A stretch of DNA of 64,000 nt from assembly GCF_000383915.1 (NCBI RefSeq), contig NZ_KB912942.1, positions 1,124,506 to 1,188,505 on the forward strand, in the 5' to 3' direction. Source of the stretch: Amycolatopsis benzoatilytica AK 16/65. GTDB taxonomy: Bacteria; Actinomycetota; Actinomycetes; Mycobacteriales; Pseudonocardiaceae. The notes under the pieces were generated by a model. It was not told the origin of the DNA. It made no database searches and saw only the letters and a list, made by a program, of their open reading frames with translations. Made by a program: the position numbers and the translations under genes. This document shows, in pieces, positions 18,359 to 27,878 of this stretch. How positions within the stretch are numbered: position 1 is the first letter of the stretch; each line of letters starts with the position of its first letter.

Positions 18359-19345
18359 ATGAAGAGAATGCGTCGGCTGGCCGCGGTCGCGGCCGCGGCA
18401 GGGGCGGCACTGGCGACGGCGGCCGGGATGGCACCGCAGGCGACCGCCGGACCGGCACCGTATCTGGCGGCGGCGCCAGACCCGGTGCTCGCGTCGCCGT
18501 ATCTGTACCAGTGGAGCGGGCAGACCAGCGCGTCCGAAGCGATGTCCGCGACCGGGATCAAGACCTTCACCCTGGCGTTCATGCTGTCCGACGGAGGCTG
18601 CAACCCGAAATGGGACGGCGACCGCTCGCTGACCGGCTCGGACAAGACGCTGATCAGCAGCATCCGAGCCGCGGGCGGTGACGTGATCCCGTCGTTCGGC
18701 GGCTGGTCCGGCACGAAGCTCGGCGCCAAGTGCTCGTCCGCGTCCGCGCTGGCCGGCGCGTATCAGAAGGTGATCGACGCCTACCAGCTCAAGGCGATCG
18801 ACCTGGACATCGAGAACACCGACGAGTTCGAGAACGCGACCGTGCAGGACCGGATCCTGAACGCGGTCAAGATCACCAAGCAGAAGAACCCCGATCTGCG
18901 CGTGGTGATCACGATCGGCACCGACACCTCCGGCCCGAACGACTGGGGCAAGCGGCTGATCAAGCAGGCCAAGGCGATCGGCGCGAACGTCGACGTCTGG
19001 TCGGTGATGCCGTTCGACTTCTCCAGCGGCGGCGACATGGCCGGCAAGACGAAGTCCGCGGTGGACGGTCTCGCCAATCAGCTGAAGTCGACGTTCGGCT
19101 GGGACAGCGCCACCGCCTACAAGCACGCGGGTCTGTCGTCGATGAACGGCAAGACGGACAACGCGGGCGAGGTCGTCTCGGTCGCGGACTTCACCGCGAT
19201 CCGCGACTACGCGACGAGCCACCACTTGGGCCGCTTCACGTTCTGGGCGACCAACCGCGACTGTTCGGGCAGCAGCAACGACTGCAGCGGCATTTCCCAG
19301 CCGAAGTACGCGTTCACGAAGATCGTGGCCGGGTACCACGGCTGA
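18359..19345 (+). CDS. Secreted GH18 chitinase
   Basis: Extracellular endo-chitinase of 328 aa. A signal peptide (KRMRR, then an alanine-rich core to about residue 31, cleavage near ATAGPAP) leads into a GH18 barrel. The catalytic motif is D148-L-D150-I-E152, within [11 protein letters not shown], and the substrate-site strands SFGGWSG and [10 protein letters not shown] are present. There is no carbohydrate-binding or fibronectin domain, so this is a minimal single-domain enzyme. The ATG at 18359 has a good AGGAGG upstream. A DasR-box-like site sits in the promoter and a strong hairpin follows the stop, so it is transcribed alone. Confidence 0.92.
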   Translation: MKRMRRLAAVAAAAGAALATAAGMAPQATAGPAPYLAAAPDPVLASPYLYQWSGQTSASEAMSATGIKTFTLAFMLSDGGCNPKWDGDRSLTGSDKTLISSIRAAGGDVIPSFGGWSGTKLGAKCSSASALAGAYQKVIDAYQLKAIDLDIENTDEFENATVQDRILNAVKITKQKNPDLRVVITIGTDTSGPNDWGKRLIKQAKAIGANVDVWSVMPFDFSSGGDMAGKTKSAVDGLANQLKSTFGWDSATAYKHAGLSSMNGKTDNAGEVVSVADFTAIRDYATSHHLGRFTFWATNRDCSGSSNDCSGISQPKYAFTKIVAGYHG

Positions 19346-19359
19346 TAGCCGGAAAGCCT

Positions 19360-19403
19360 CGGCTGTCCCGGTCCGGCTTGGCGGAGCCGGACCGGGACAG
19401 CCG
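19360..19403 (+). terminator. Strong hairpin terminator after chitinase
   Basis: A perfect 19-base stem (19360-19378 pairs with 19385-19403, arm CGGCTGTCCCGGTCCGGCT) with a 6-base loop begins 15 bases after the chitinase stop. There is no T-run, as is common for actinobacterial terminators. It also lies between convergent genes and may act in both directions. Confidence 0.85.
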
Positions 19404-19561
19404 ACCTGGGCGAGCGGGGCCGGTCCGGCCAGTCGGCAGGGGTGATTGGCACGACCGGCACCGGTCCGAGTTCGGCGACGGGGCCGCCGTTTCGAGGGGT
19501 GCGGCCTCGTCGTCACCAGCAGGAGGGCTCGTGCGCGGCCGGTCCGGCCGCGCACGAGCGC

Positions 19562-20656
19562 TCAGGCGGGAAGGTCCACGAGATCCGCCAGCCGGGCCCG
19601 GTGCCGTCCGGGCGTGCCGAACGCGATCTGGTCGCTCTTGGCCCGCTTGAGGTACAGATGCGCCGGGTGTTCCCAGGTCATCCCGATTCCGCCGTGCAGC
19701 TGAATCGCTTCCTCGGCCGCGTGCACCGCGATCGGCGCGACCCGGGCCTGCGCGACCGCTACCGCGATCGGCACGTCGTACCCGCCGGCCAGCGCGTCCG
19801 CGGCATACCGCGCCGTCGCTCGCGCGTTGACCAGTTCGGTGTACAGATTCGCCAGCCGGTGCTTGAGCGACTGGAACCCGCCGACCGGGCGGCCGAACTG
19901 GTACCGGCCCTTCAGATACGCGACCGTCTCGGTCAACGCCCATTCGGCGATCCCGGTCTGTTCCGAAGCGAGCAGACCGGCGGCCACGGTCAGCGCGTGC
20001 TCCACCGCGTCCGCGGCCGCCGCACCGGAGCAGATCAGCTGCCCCGGAGCCGACTCCAGCACCACGTCCGCGACCCGGCGAGTCAGGTCGAGCGAAATCG
20101 CTTCCTGCACCGAAGCGGCCGAAGCCTCGACGGCGTACAGCTCCGGGCCGTTCGGGCCGGCTGCCGGGACGATCAGCACCGAAGCCGCCGACGCATCGAC
20201 CACAGTGGACACTCGGCCGGTGAGCACCCCGTCCCGGGCTTCGACTGCCGAAGGGAACGCCGAACCCGGTGCGGTCGACAACGGCACCGCCAGCGCCCCG
20301 GTCACCGCCCCCGACGCGAGCTGGGGGAGCAGGTCGGAGTCCGTCCCCAGCAGCGCCGCGGTCGCCAGCACGGCACTGCCCAGGAACGGCACCGGCGCGA
20401 CGCTCCGGCCCAGCTCTTCCAGCACGACGGCCACCTCGCGCGCCGAAGCGCCGTGTCCGCCACGGGATTCCGGCACCATCAGCCCGGCGGTGCCGAGGTC
20501 GGCGGCGAGTGTGTGCCACAGGTCCAGGTCGTACGGGGTGTCCGTCTCGACCCGGGCGAGCACCGCGGCCGGCCCGGCTTTGTCCGCCAGCAGCGCCCGC
20601 ACCGAAGCCCGCAGGTCCTCTTCCACCTCGGAATACAGCAGGTCCGGCGAAGTCAT
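19562..20656 (-). CDS. Acyl-CoA dehydrogenase
   Basis: Acyl-CoA dehydrogenase of 364 aa. The N-terminal helical domain is degenerate in the mid part: the flavin-binding EPGAGSD-type motif is replaced by divergent sequence, as in the FadE subunits that pair with a second dehydrogenase. The C-terminal half is conventional (GRYQFGRPVGGFQSLKHRLAN, IQLHGGIGMTWEHPAHLYLKRAK). It is the last gene of the minus-strand operon and overlaps the preceding dehydrogenase by 4 bases, which suggests the two form a heteromeric enzyme, as for mycobacterial FadE pairs. Substrate unknown. Confidence 0.88.
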   Translation of the reverse strand: MTSPDLLYSEVEEDLRASVRALLADKAGPAAVLARVETDTPYDLDLWHTLAADLGTAGLMVPESRGGHGASAREVAVVLEELGRSVAPVPFLGSAVLATAALLGTDSDLLPQLASGAVTGALAVPLSTAPGSAFPSAVEARDGVLTGRVSTVVDASAASVLIVPAAGPNGPELYAVEASAASVQEAISLDLTRRVADVVLESAPGQLICSGAAAADAVEHALTVAAGLLASEQTGIAEWALTETVAYLKGRYQFGRPVGGFQSLKHRLANLYTELVNARATARYAADALAGGYDVPIAVAVAQARVAPIAVHAAEEAIQLHGGIGMTWEHPAHLYLKRAKSDQIAFGTPGRHRARLADLVDLPA

Positions 20657-21831
20657 CGCGGCAGGTCCTTCCAGGCGACGTCCTTGTCCACTCGCGGCTC
20701 GGACGGCAGCCCCAGCACGCGTTCGGAGATGATGTTCCGCAGCACCTCCGAGGTGCCGCCCTCGATCGAGTTCCCCTTGGCCCGCAAGTACCGGTAACCG
20801 GCGTCGCGGCCGAAGAAGTCGACCTGTTCCGGACGGCGCATCGTCCAGTCGCTGTACCGCAAGCCCTCTTCGCCCAGCAGTTCCAGCTCCAGGCCGGACA
20901 GCTGTTGGTTGAGCTCGGCGAACGCCACCTTCATCGCCGAACCTTCCGGCCCCGGCGCGCCTGCCGCGAGCTGCTGCCGCTGCCGGGTTCCGGCCAGCCG
21001 CAGCGACTCGGCCTCGACCCAGTGCTGCACGAGCCGGTCCCGCAGTTCCGGCGTGCGCAGCTCCGGCCGCTCCCGCCAGGTCTTCGCGACCAGCCCGATC
21101 ATGCCGCCCTCGCGAGGCATGGCGGTGCCGCCGATCGCGACGCGTTCGTTCATCAGCGTGGTCTGCGCGACCTTCCAGCCCTCGCCGACCGCGCCGAGCC
21201 GCTGCGTGTCCGGGATCCGCACGTCGGTCAGGAAGACCTCGTTGAACTCCGCTTCGCCGGTGATCTGGCGCAGCGGCCGCACCTCGACCCCGGGCGCGGT
21301 CATGTCGCACAGGAAGTACGTCATGCCCTGGTGCTTCGGCACGTCCGGGTCGGTGCGGGTGACGAGGATGGCCCACTGCGCGAGGTGCGCGCTGGACGTC
21401 CACACCTTCTGCCCGGTGACCACCCAGTCGTCGCCGTCGCGCACGGCGCGGGTCGCCAGCGCGGCCAGATCCGAGCCGGCGCCCGGTTCGCTGAACAGCT
21501 GGCACCAAACCTCTTCGCCGGTCCACAGTGGACGCAGGTAGCGGTTTTTCTGTTCCTCGGTGCCGAACGCGAGAATGGTCGGCGCGGCCATGCCGAGCCC
21601 GATCAGAATCCGGCGCGGGTTGTTGTCCGGAGCTCCCGCGTCGGCGAACGCGGCTTCGACCTCGCCTTGCAGGTGCCGTGGCGCGTCCTGTCCGCCCAAC
21701 CCGGCCGGGAAGTGCACCCAGGCCAGTCCGGCGTCGAAGCGCGCCCGCAAGAACTCCAACGGGGACAGCGACTTCGGGTCGTGCTCGGCGAGGAAAGCGG
21801 CGACCTGCGCGCGCAGCTGCTCGGCGGTCAC
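20653..21831 (-). CDS. Acyl-CoA dehydrogenase
   Basis: Acyl-CoA dehydrogenase of 392 aa. Conserved segments are [46 protein letters not shown] and, at the C terminus, [25 protein letters not shown], which carries the glutamate in the usual place for the catalytic base. The GTG at 21831 overlaps the preceding gene by 4 bases. Together with the partner gene downstream it looks like an alpha2beta2 dehydrogenase of the type used for steroid side chains or branched acyl chains in actinobacteria; the substrate here is not known. Confidence 0.9.
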   Translation of the reverse strand: MTAEQLRAQVAAFLAEHDPKSLSPLEFLRARFDAGLAWVHFPAGLGGQDAPRHLQGEVEAAFADAGAPDNNPRRILIGLGMAAPTILAFGTEEQKNRYLRPLWTGEEVWCQLFSEPGAGSDLAALATRAVRDGDDWVVTGQKVWTSSAHLAQWAILVTRTDPDVPKHQGMTYFLCDMTAPGVEVRPLRQITGEAEFNEVFLTDVRIPDTQRLGAVGEGWKVAQTTLMNERVAIGGTAMPREGGMIGLVAKTWRERPELRTPELRDRLVQHWVEAESLRLAGTRQRQQLAAGAPGPEGSAMKVAFAELNQQLSGLELELLGEEGLRYSDWTMRRPEQVDFFGRDAGYRYLRAKGNSIEGGTSEVLRNIISERVLGLPSEPRVDKDVAWKDLPR

Positions 21832-23051
21832 TTGGCCGCCTCCGTCCGGTACTTCTTCAGCTCGCGCCGGGCCAGCGAACGCTTGTGCACCTCGTCCGGG
21901 CCGTCGGCCAGCCGCAGCGTGCGGATGCCCGCCCAGATTTCGGCCAGCGGGAAGTCCTGCGAAACGCCGCCCGCGCCGTGCGACTGGACCGCCTTGTCCA
22001 GGATCCACTCGACCGCCAGCGGGGTGGAGATCTTGATCGCCTGGATCTCGGTGTGCGCGCCCTGGTTGCCGACGGTGTCCATCAGCCACGCGGTCTTCAG
22101 CACCAGCAGCCGCTGCTGCTCGATCCGCACCCGCGATTCGGCGATCCAGTCCTGCACCACGCCCGAATCGGCGATCGGACGGCCGAACGTCTCGCGCGAC
22201 AGCGTGCGCCGGCACATCGCTTCCAGTGCCCGCTCGGCCATGCCGATCGCGCGCATGCAGTGGTGAATGCGGCCCGGCCCGAGCCGGGCCTGCGCGATGG
22301 CGAACCCGGAACCCTCGCCGGCGATCAGGTTCTCGGCGGGCACCCGCACGTCCTCGAACAGCACCTCGGCGTGCCCGCCGTGATCGCCGTCGGTGTAGCC
22401 GAACACCTGCATGCCGCGCACCACGGTCACCCCGGGCGTGTCGCGCGGGACGAGAATCATGCTCTGCTGCTTGTGCGCGGGCGCGTCCGGGTCGGTCTTG
22501 CCCATCACGATGAAGATCTTGCAGTTCGGGTTCATCGCGCCGGTGATGTACCACTTGCGCCCGTTGATGACGTATTCGTCGCCGTCGCGGCGGATGCTGG
22601 TCGCGATGTTGCGCGCGTCCGAGGAGGCGACCTCCGGCTCGGTCATCGCGAACGCGGAGCGGATCTCCCCGGCCAGCAACGGTTCCAGCCACTGCTTCTG
22701 CTGCTGCTCGTTGCCGAACATGGTGAGCACTTCCATGTTCCCGGTGTCCGGCGCGGCGCAGTTGACCGCGGCCGGCGCCAGGTGCGGGCTGCGTCCGGTG
22801 ATCTCGGCCAGCGGAGCGTACTGCAGGTTGGTCAGCCCCGCGCCGTGCTCGCCGGGAAGGAAGAAGTTCCACAGGCCGCGTTTGCGCGCCTCCGCCTTGA
22901 GGTCTTCGACGATCGGCGGCGGCGACCACGGGTCGCTGCGCTCGGCCAGCTGCTCGTGGAAGACGGCTTCGGCAGGGTAGACGTGTGAATCCATGAACTC
23001 GAGCAGCTGACCACGCAGCTCCTCGGTACGGGCGTCGAACGCGAAGTCCAT
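21828..23051 (-). CDS. Acyl-CoA dehydrogenase, ACAD10/11-like
   Basis: Acyl-CoA dehydrogenase of 407 aa. It opens with [20 protein letters not shown] and has [52 protein letters not shown] and [20 protein letters not shown], then [21 protein letters not shown]. These are hallmarks of the ACAD10/ACAD11 branch. In animals that branch is fused to an APH-like kinase; here the kinase is the adjacent upstream gene, overlapping by 1 base. The pair may convert 4-hydroxyacyl-CoA to enoyl-CoA through a 4-phospho intermediate, as for LvaA/LvaC in levulinate catabolism (inference). Confidence 0.9.
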   Translation of the reverse strand: MDFAFDARTEELRGQLLEFMDSHVYPAEAVFHEQLAERSDPWSPPPIVEDLKAEARKRGLWNFFLPGEHGAGLTNLQYAPLAEITGRSPHLAPAAVNCAAPDTGNMEVLTMFGNEQQQKQWLEPLLAGEIRSAFAMTEPEVASSDARNIATSIRRDGDEYVINGRKWYITGAMNPNCKIFIVMGKTDPDAPAHKQQSMILVPRDTPGVTVVRGMQVFGYTDGDHGGHAEVLFEDVRVPAENLIAGEGSGFAIAQARLGPGRIHHCMRAIGMAERALEAMCRRTLSRETFGRPIADSGVVQDWIAESRVRIEQQRLLVLKTAWLMDTVGNQGAHTEIQAIKISTPLAVEWILDKAVQSHGAGGVSQDFPLAEIWAGIRTLRLADGPDEVHKRSLARRELKKYRTEAAK

Positions 23052-24076
23052 CAGTTCTCCTCAGTGAGGGTCTTGGTGCCCTGGTCGATCAGCGGGGCGA
23101 CGGCGGCACCGATCTGGTCGAAGCCTTCGCCGACGGTTTTGCCTTGCTGGAAACGGAAGTAGATGCCTTCGAGGATCACCGCGAGCTTGAAGTAGGCGAA
23201 GCTCACGTACCAGTTCAGCGCGGACAGATCGCGGCCCGAGCGCTGCGCGTAACGCGCGATCGTCTCGGCGGTGTCCGGGTAGCCGGCCGCGGAACTGGCA
23301 TTGGACACCATCGGCAGCGAGAGCTGGTCGCGCTGCGCGTAGGTGACCATCAGGCCGAGGTCGGTGAGCGGGTCGCCGAGGGTGGACATTTCCCAGTCCA
23401 GCACCGCGGTGATCCGGTCGTCGCCGTCGACCAGCACGTTGTCCAGCCGATAGTCGCCGTGCACGATGGCCGGCGCTCCGGACGCCGGGATCGCCGCGGC
23501 GAGCCGGTCGTGCAGGGCGTCCGCGCCGGGCAGGTCGCGGCTGCGCGAGCCGTCGAGCTGCTTCTTCCACCGGCGCAGCTGGCGTTCCAGGAAGCCGTCC
23601 GGGCGGCCGAAATCGCCGAGCCCGACCGCGGCCGGGTCGACCGAGTGCAGGTCGACCAAGGTGTCCACCAGCGAGTCGGCGATCGCGCGGGTGCGCTCCG
23701 GGCCGAGCCGCTCCAGCTCTTCGGCGGTCCGGTACGGGGTGCCCTCGACGTACTCCATCACGTAGAACTTCGCGCCGAGCACGTCCGCGTCCTCGCAGAG
23801 CAGCACGGTCTCCGGCACCGGCACCGGGGTGCCGGCCAGGCCGCTCATCACGCGGAACTCGCGGCCCATGTCGTGCGCGGTCGGCAGCACGTGCCCGAGC
23901 GGCGGGCGGCGCACGACCCAGCGCCGCGTGCCGTCGGAGACGATGTAGGTGAGGTTGGACCGCCCGCCCTGCACCACGTCCGCGGTGAGGGGGCCGGACA
24001 CCAGGCCGGGCCGCTCTCGGTCGAGATAGGCGCGCAGCCGTCCCAGATCGAGGCCGGGCGGGTCGGTGGGGGTCAT
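23051..24076 (-). CDS. APH-like phosphotransferase (acyl-CoA catabolism type)
   Basis: Aminoglycoside-phosphotransferase-fold kinase of 341 aa, of the kind found next to or fused with ACAD10/11 dehydrogenases. Visible marks: [13 protein letters not shown] and WVVRRPP (nucleotide site), the catalytic loop [12 protein letters not shown] at about 198-209, and [16 protein letters not shown] (metal-binding Asp). The ATG at 24076 begins [18 protein letters not shown]; an in-frame upstream extension runs into the AATGCCACATT repeat and is rejected. It is the first gene of a three-dehydrogenase operon. An antibiotic-resistance role is unlikely given the context. Confidence 0.9.
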   Translation of the reverse strand: MTPTDPPGLDLGRLRAYLDRERPGLVSGPLTADVVQGGRSNLTYIVSDGTRRWVVRRPPLGHVLPTAHDMGREFRVMSGLAGTPVPVPETVLLCEDADVLGAKFYVMEYVEGTPYRTAEELERLGPERTRAIADSLVDTLVDLHSVDPAAVGLGDFGRPDGFLERQLRRWKKQLDGSRSRDLPGADALHDRLAAAIPASGAPAIVHGDYRLDNVLVDGDDRITAVLDWEMSTLGDPLTDLGLMVTYAQRDQLSLPMVSNASSAAGYPDTAETIARYAQRSGRDLSALNWYVSFAYFKLAVILEGIYFRFQQGKTVGEGFDQIGAAVAPLIDQGTKTLTEEN

Positions 24077-24109
24077 CGGCGGGACTCCACTTCGTACGAG
24101 TTCAGATCG

Positions 24110-24188
24110 CCCCAATGCCACATTGGGTGCGTGGGATGCACCGAATGCCACATTGGGTGCGTCAGATGCACCCAATGTGGCATTGGGG
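24110..24188. repeat. Intergenic AATGCCACATTGGG repeat cluster
   Basis: Two direct copies of a segment containing AATGCCACATTGGGTGCGT (24110-24129 region and 24141-24162 region) are followed by an inverted copy CCCAATGTGGCATTGGGG at 24171-24188. Outer copies form an 18-base palindrome arm pair. The cluster lies between the kinase and MaoC genes, both on the minus strand, and is not coding. It may fold as a large hairpin in the transcript. Confidence 0.85.
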
Positions 24189-24202
24189 CTCGGGCGGGAC
24201 GG

Positions 24203-24655
24203 TCAGACGATCAGCCGGGACACCATCTCGGCGACGCAGGCGGGCTTGTCCTCGCCCTCGATCTCGACGACCCAGCGCACCACGGCCTGCTTGCCGCCGG
24301 GCACGTCGGTCAGCTCGACCAGCTCGGCGGCCCCGCGTACCCGCGCGCCGACCTTCACCGGTTGCGGGAACCGGACCTTGTTGAGCCCGTAGTTGATGCC
24401 CATCTTCAGCCCGTCGACCCGGTAGATCTCCGGCAGGAAGCTCGGGATCAGCGACAGGGTGAGGAACCCGTGCGCGATGGTTGTGCCGAACGGGCCGGCG
24501 GCGGCCTTCTCAGCGTCCAGGTGGATCCACTGGTGATCGCCGGTGGCGTCGGCGAACAGCTGCACCTGTTCCTGGCTGACGGTGTGCCATTCGCTCACGC
24601 CGAGCGGCCCGCCCACTGCTTCGGCGAGTTCGGCGACGTCGGAGAACACGCGCAT
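24203..24655 (-). CDS. MaoC-family (R)-specific enoyl-CoA hydratase/dehydratase
   Basis: Hotdog-fold hydratase of 150 aa. It shows the hydratase 2 motif with catalytic Asp and His: FADATGDHQWIHLD at about residues 35-48, followed by GTTIAHGFLTLSLIPSF and the strand INYGLNKVRFPQPVKVG. It would hydrate an enoyl-CoA to the 3-hydroxyacyl-CoA. It lies 5 bases after the FabG-type reductase, which could use that product, so the pair gives two consecutive beta-oxidation steps for products of the dehydrogenases downstream. Confidence 0.92.
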   Translation of the reverse strand: MRVFSDVAELAEAVGGPLGVSEWHTVSQEQVQLFADATGDHQWIHLDAEKAAAGPFGTTIAHGFLTLSLIPSFLPEIYRVDGLKMGINYGLNKVRFPQPVKVGARVRGAAELVELTDVPGGKQAVVRWVVEIEGEDKPACVAEMVSRLIV

Positions 24656-24660
24656 CGCGA

Positions 24661-25416
24661 TCAGTCCTTCGGTCCGCCGGCGACGTAAATGACCTGGCCG
24701 GACACGAAACCGGCCCCCTCGCTGACCAGGAACGACGCCACGTTCGCGATGTCCTCGGGCGTGCCGACGCGCTGCACCGGGATCTGCGAGGCGGCCGCGG
24801 CCTTGAAGTCCTCGAAGCTCATGCCGACCCGCTCGGCGGTCGCCGCGGTCATGTCGGTGGCGATGAACCCGGGCGCGATCGCGTTGGCGGTGACGCCGAA
24901 CTTGCCCAGCTCGATGGCGAGCGTCTTGGTGAAGCCCTGCATGCCCGCCTTGGCGGCGGAGTAGTTCACCTGGCCGCGGTTGCCCAGCGCCGAGGTGCTG
25001 GACAGGTTGACGATCCGGCCCCACTTCTCCTTGGTCTGGTACTTCTGCACCGCGCGAGTCATCAGGAACGAGCCGCGCAGGTGCACGTTCAGGACCGAGT
25101 CCCAGTCCTGCTCGGTCATCTTGAACAGCAGGTTGTCGCGAGTGATGCCGGCGTTGTTGATCAGCACGGTGGGCGCGCCGAGCTCTTCGGCGACGCGGGT
25201 CACCGCGGCTTCGACCTGCTGGGCGTCGCTGACGTCCAATGCCACGCCGACCGCACGGCCGCCGTCGGCGACGATCGCCTCCGCGCCCTGCTTGACGCCG
25301 GCCTCGTCGAGGTCCAGCAGGCCGACGGCGAACCCGTCGGAAGCGAGCCGGCGGGCGACGGCGGCGCCGATGCCTCGGCCGGCACCGGTCACGATGGCCA
25401 CACGGGAAGCGGTCAC
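24661..25416 (-). CDS. 3-oxoacyl-ACP/CoA reductase, FabG-type SDR
   Basis: Short-chain dehydrogenase of 251 aa very like FabG. TGAGRGIGAAV is near residue 10, INNAGITRDNLLFKM in the middle, IVNLSSTSALGNRGQVNYSAAKAG with the Ser-Tyr-Lys triad, and C-terminal VSGQVIYVAGG. AGGAGA upstream on this strand supports the GTG at 25416 rather than an ATG 15 bases earlier. It is the first gene of the minus-strand series; the MaoC hydratase follows by 5 bases. In this setting it is more likely a 3-hydroxyacyl-CoA dehydrogenase of degradation than a fatty-acid synthesis enzyme. Confidence 0.92.
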   Translation of the reverse strand: MTASRVAIVTGAGRGIGAAVARRLASDGFAVGLLDLDEAGVKQGAEAIVADGGRAVGVALDVSDAQQVEAAVTRVAEELGAPTVLINNAGITRDNLLFKMTEQDWDSVLNVHLRGSFLMTRAVQKYQTKEKWGRIVNLSSTSALGNRGQVNYSAAKAGMQGFTKTLAIELGKFGVTANAIAPGFIATDMTAATAERVGMSFEDFKAAAASQIPVQRVGTPEDIANVASFLVSEGAGFVSGQVIYVAGGPKD

Positions 25417-25527
25417 GGGGTCTCTCCTCATCGTCGGGGAAGGGTCGGCAGCGCCGGGGCAGGCTCGGACTGCCTGCGCAGAATGCCACGACGCGGCCCC
25501 CTGCGCTGGCGGCTAAGCGTACGCTTA

Positions 25528-26193
25528 TTACGCGTCGACCGCGAGCCCCTTGCCGCGGCCCGGTGCGCTGAGCGCGGCGAGCGCGAGCAGTTCGGTCAGC
25601 GCCATGCCGCGTTCCACCAGGCCGAGCGGGATGAGCAGCCACCAGTGCTGTCCGGTCAGCGCGGCGACGGCTATCGCCCCGATAATCACCGCGAACCAGG
25701 CCAGCGCGGCGATCGCGAGCGCACGGACCAGCCACCGGCGACGCGGCTGGTCCGGAAACGCGGCGCGCGCCGCGACGAGCACGGCAACCGGAAGGCAGAC
25801 GAACGCGACTACGCTGGCAGCCCGGTGCAGCGCTCCGCCCGGACCGGAACTCGCGGCGGCATTGGCCCAGTCCGTCTTCGGGAACGCGACGATCACCAGC
25901 AGCCCGGCCGTCCACAACGCCCCCAGCACCGCGGCGGCTCTCGGCAGCCGGCCCTGCAGTCGCAGCACCGCGAACGCGATCGCCGAGCCGGCCGCGACCA
26001 GCACAACAGCCAGGTCGAACATCCACTTGTGGTCGGACAGCCCGTACTCGCTGATCGTCCGCCACGTCGCGCTGATCTCGTTGGTCGGCAGCACCACCTG
26101 CAACAGCAGCATCAGCACGGCACCGAGCGCGAGTGCGCCGATCCCGGCCAGCGAAAGCAGAGCAGGACGGCGGTCCGCGCGCACGGTTGTCAT
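25528..26193 (-). CDS. DUF998 family membrane protein
   Basis: Integral membrane protein of 221 aa with six hydrophobic segments (about residues 13-33, 59-76, 85-103, 121-140, 155-178 and 184-210). TNEISATWRTISEYGLSDHKW between the first two segments and FPKTDW with HRAASVVAF further on match DUF998. The function of the family is unknown. The start MTTVRADRRP at 26193 is chosen since it places a basic segment before the first membrane span; an in-frame upstream start would overlap no signal. Transcribed alone; its stop lies about 110 bases before the FabG start. Confidence 0.85.
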   Translation of the reverse strand: MTTVRADRRPALLSLAGIGALALGAVLMLLLQVVLPTNEISATWRTISEYGLSDHKWMFDLAVVLVAAGSAIAFAVLRLQGRLPRAAAVLGALWTAGLLVIVAFPKTDWANAAASSGPGGALHRAASVVAFVCLPVAVLVAARAAFPDQPRRRWLVRALAIAALAWFAVIIGAIAVAALTGQHWWLLIPLGLVERGMALTELLALAALSAPGRGKGLAVDA

Positions 26194-26232
26194 GCACCCA
26201 GCGTGGCAGGGCACGGATGTGCCCACGGTGAA

Positions 26233-27312
26233 TCAGGCGGCCCGGCCGGACCCGGTGACCTGCGCGCGCATCGTGCGCAGCGCCTGGTGATCCACAGTGG
26301 ACGGTTCAGCGGACAGCCAGCCGCCGACCTCGTGCAGGAACTGCTCGGGCGTCATCGGCGGGGCGGGTTCGCCGTCCGGCTCCGCGGTGGTGATCTCGCC
26401 GTCGCGGCTGGGGTACACGATCATCGCGCCGCGCAGGACGACGCCGGGCAGCAGTTCGCGATAGCGCTCCAGGCTTTCCTCGAGCCGGCTGCCGCCGCCG
26501 CGGAACAGCCGGCCGTTGCGCAGCACCCGGCCGTCCTCGGCGGTTTCGTAGTGTCCCGGAAGCCACAGCTTCGACTCGATGAGCACCAGGCGTTTTCCGC
26601 ACAGCACCGCATGATCGACATCCGCGAACACCGAACCTGGCCAGGCGAGACCGTGGAAGACGCGCGCGCCCGGAAGCCGCGTCAGATAACGCTCCAGCAG
26701 TTCGGCGGTGAGCCTTTCGGCCAGCTCGTCCGCCTCGGTGCCGGGGGAGCCGAACACCGGACTGCCGCCGAACTCCTCCGCGAACGCGTCCCCGGCGCGG
26801 CGCGCGGCCAGGTAACCCCGGGCCAGCTTCGCGACGAGCAGCGCCGTCCCCGCGGTGAGCGCGAGCCAGACGAAGAGCACCGGCGGGGTGAAGTCGGCCC
26901 CGACGACCAACGGAAGCAGCACAAGAGCCATCCCGGCGACCGCCGCGACCACCGGAGTGTGCCCTGGCCCGCGCCGCCGCCCGTGCCGCATCCGCGGGTC
27001 CTCCGCGGCGAACTCCCACCACTCCAGGTCTTCGGGATCGATGTCCGGCGCGGCAGGCGCGAACCCCGGCTGCTCGCCGAACCGCCGCCGCGGCCGGGGC
27101 CTCGGCACGGAAACCGCCGGAACGCCCGCGTCGTACCGGGCGCGCAGATCGGGGTCGGCGAGGGTGTCGTACGCCTCGCGCAGCAGGTGGAACGTGCCGA
27201 CCGTCCCGCCCGCGTCCGGATGCAACGTCTTGGCCAGCCGACGATAGGCGGCCTTGATCTCCGTGGGGGACGCGGTCTTCCCCACGCCGAGTACCGCGTA
27301 GTAGTCGGGCAC
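26233..27312 (-). CDS. J-domain protein with membrane segment and NERD nuclease-like domain
   Basis: Protein of 359 aa with three parts. Residues 1-62 are a J domain with HPD at 31-33, which would stimulate an Hsp70 such as DnaK. Residues about 120-165 form two membrane spans (VVAAVAGMALVLLPLVVGA and a second). Residues about 195-310 form a NERD (nuclease-related) domain with GLAWPGSVFADVDHAVLCGK and LVLIESKLWLPG, where the D and ExK residues fit a restriction-endonuclease-like core. The combination suggests a membrane-anchored co-chaperone with a nucleic-acid or quality-control role; the activity is unproven. Confidence 0.87.
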   Translation of the reverse strand: MPDYYAVLGVGKTASPTEIKAAYRRLAKTLHPDAGGTVGTFHLLREAYDTLADPDLRARYDAGVPAVSVPRPRPRRRFGEQPGFAPAAPDIDPEDLEWWEFAAEDPRMRHGRRRGPGHTPVVAAVAGMALVLLPLVVGADFTPPVLFVWLALTAGTALLVAKLARGYLAARRAGDAFAEEFGGSPVFGSPGTEADELAERLTAELLERYLTRLPGARVFHGLAWPGSVFADVDHAVLCGKRLVLIESKLWLPGHYETAEDGRVLRNGRLFRGGGSRLEESLERYRELLPGVVLRGAMIVYPSRDGEITTAEPDGEPAPPMTPEQFLHEVGGWLSAEPSTVDHQALRTMRAQVTGSGRAA

Positions 27313-27638
27313 GGTCGGGTTCCACCTCCGGACGGTTGCCGCGCAACGATATTCGGTCGGCGGTGCGGGGTGTCATCCGCCTCCGCGGCGCGCCCGAGTG
27401 AACGTCCGGGTGCGGGATGCGGCTGCGGTCGCCCGCCTCGGTTGACGGGGTGTTCGACCAGGCACGGGCGGCGGCGAATCGCGAACGGTCGTCGCGGGGC
27501 TGCGGGCGGACTGCGGTGAGGAGGGCGAGAACGGGCGAGGAGGTCTGAGGGCGTCTTCTTCTGTCGTGTCCTTTGCGGCGGCGGTGGGCGAGTACCGGGG
27601 TTCCCGGGGCGGAGGAAAGTACCGGCCGCCCCAGCCGC

Positions 27639-27708
27639 CCGGTTGCGCGGTGCCGACACCCATCGCGGACGCCCCGGTTCCGCGGTGCCGACGCCCATTG
27701 CTAGCACC
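27639..27708. repeat. Tandem 35-bp repeat, two units
   Basis: Two head-to-tail 35-base units (27639-27673 and 27674-27708) share CCGGTT at the start and GCGGTGCCGACRCCCAT (27647-27663 and 27682-27698). They lie in the 606-base gene-free stretch between the divergent J-domain gene and permease gene (27313-27918), which otherwise holds only the permease promoter area and C-rich filler. Confidence 0.75.
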
Positions 27709-27878
27709 CCGCCGCCGCCCGTCGGCCTCCCCGGCTCGCAGCTGCCGGAAATGCCGGTTCCGCCCACCGGCACCCCGACGGCTCTCCCGGCCTGCCCGTC
27801 CCACCGTCCCCTTCCCCAACTCCCGCACCGGTTTCGGCAACTTTCCGGGCGCAGACCTTTCGGCCCAGTTCATCTTAT

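Noticed and set aside
23051..24076. Aminoglycoside resistance gene
   Set aside because: The APH fold is real, but the operon of acyl-CoA enzymes and the ACAD10/11-like neighbour point to acyl-CoA catabolism.
24110..24188. AATGCCACATTGGG repeats as a CRISPR array
   Set aside because: Only three copies, one inverted, with no regular unique spacers and no cas genes.
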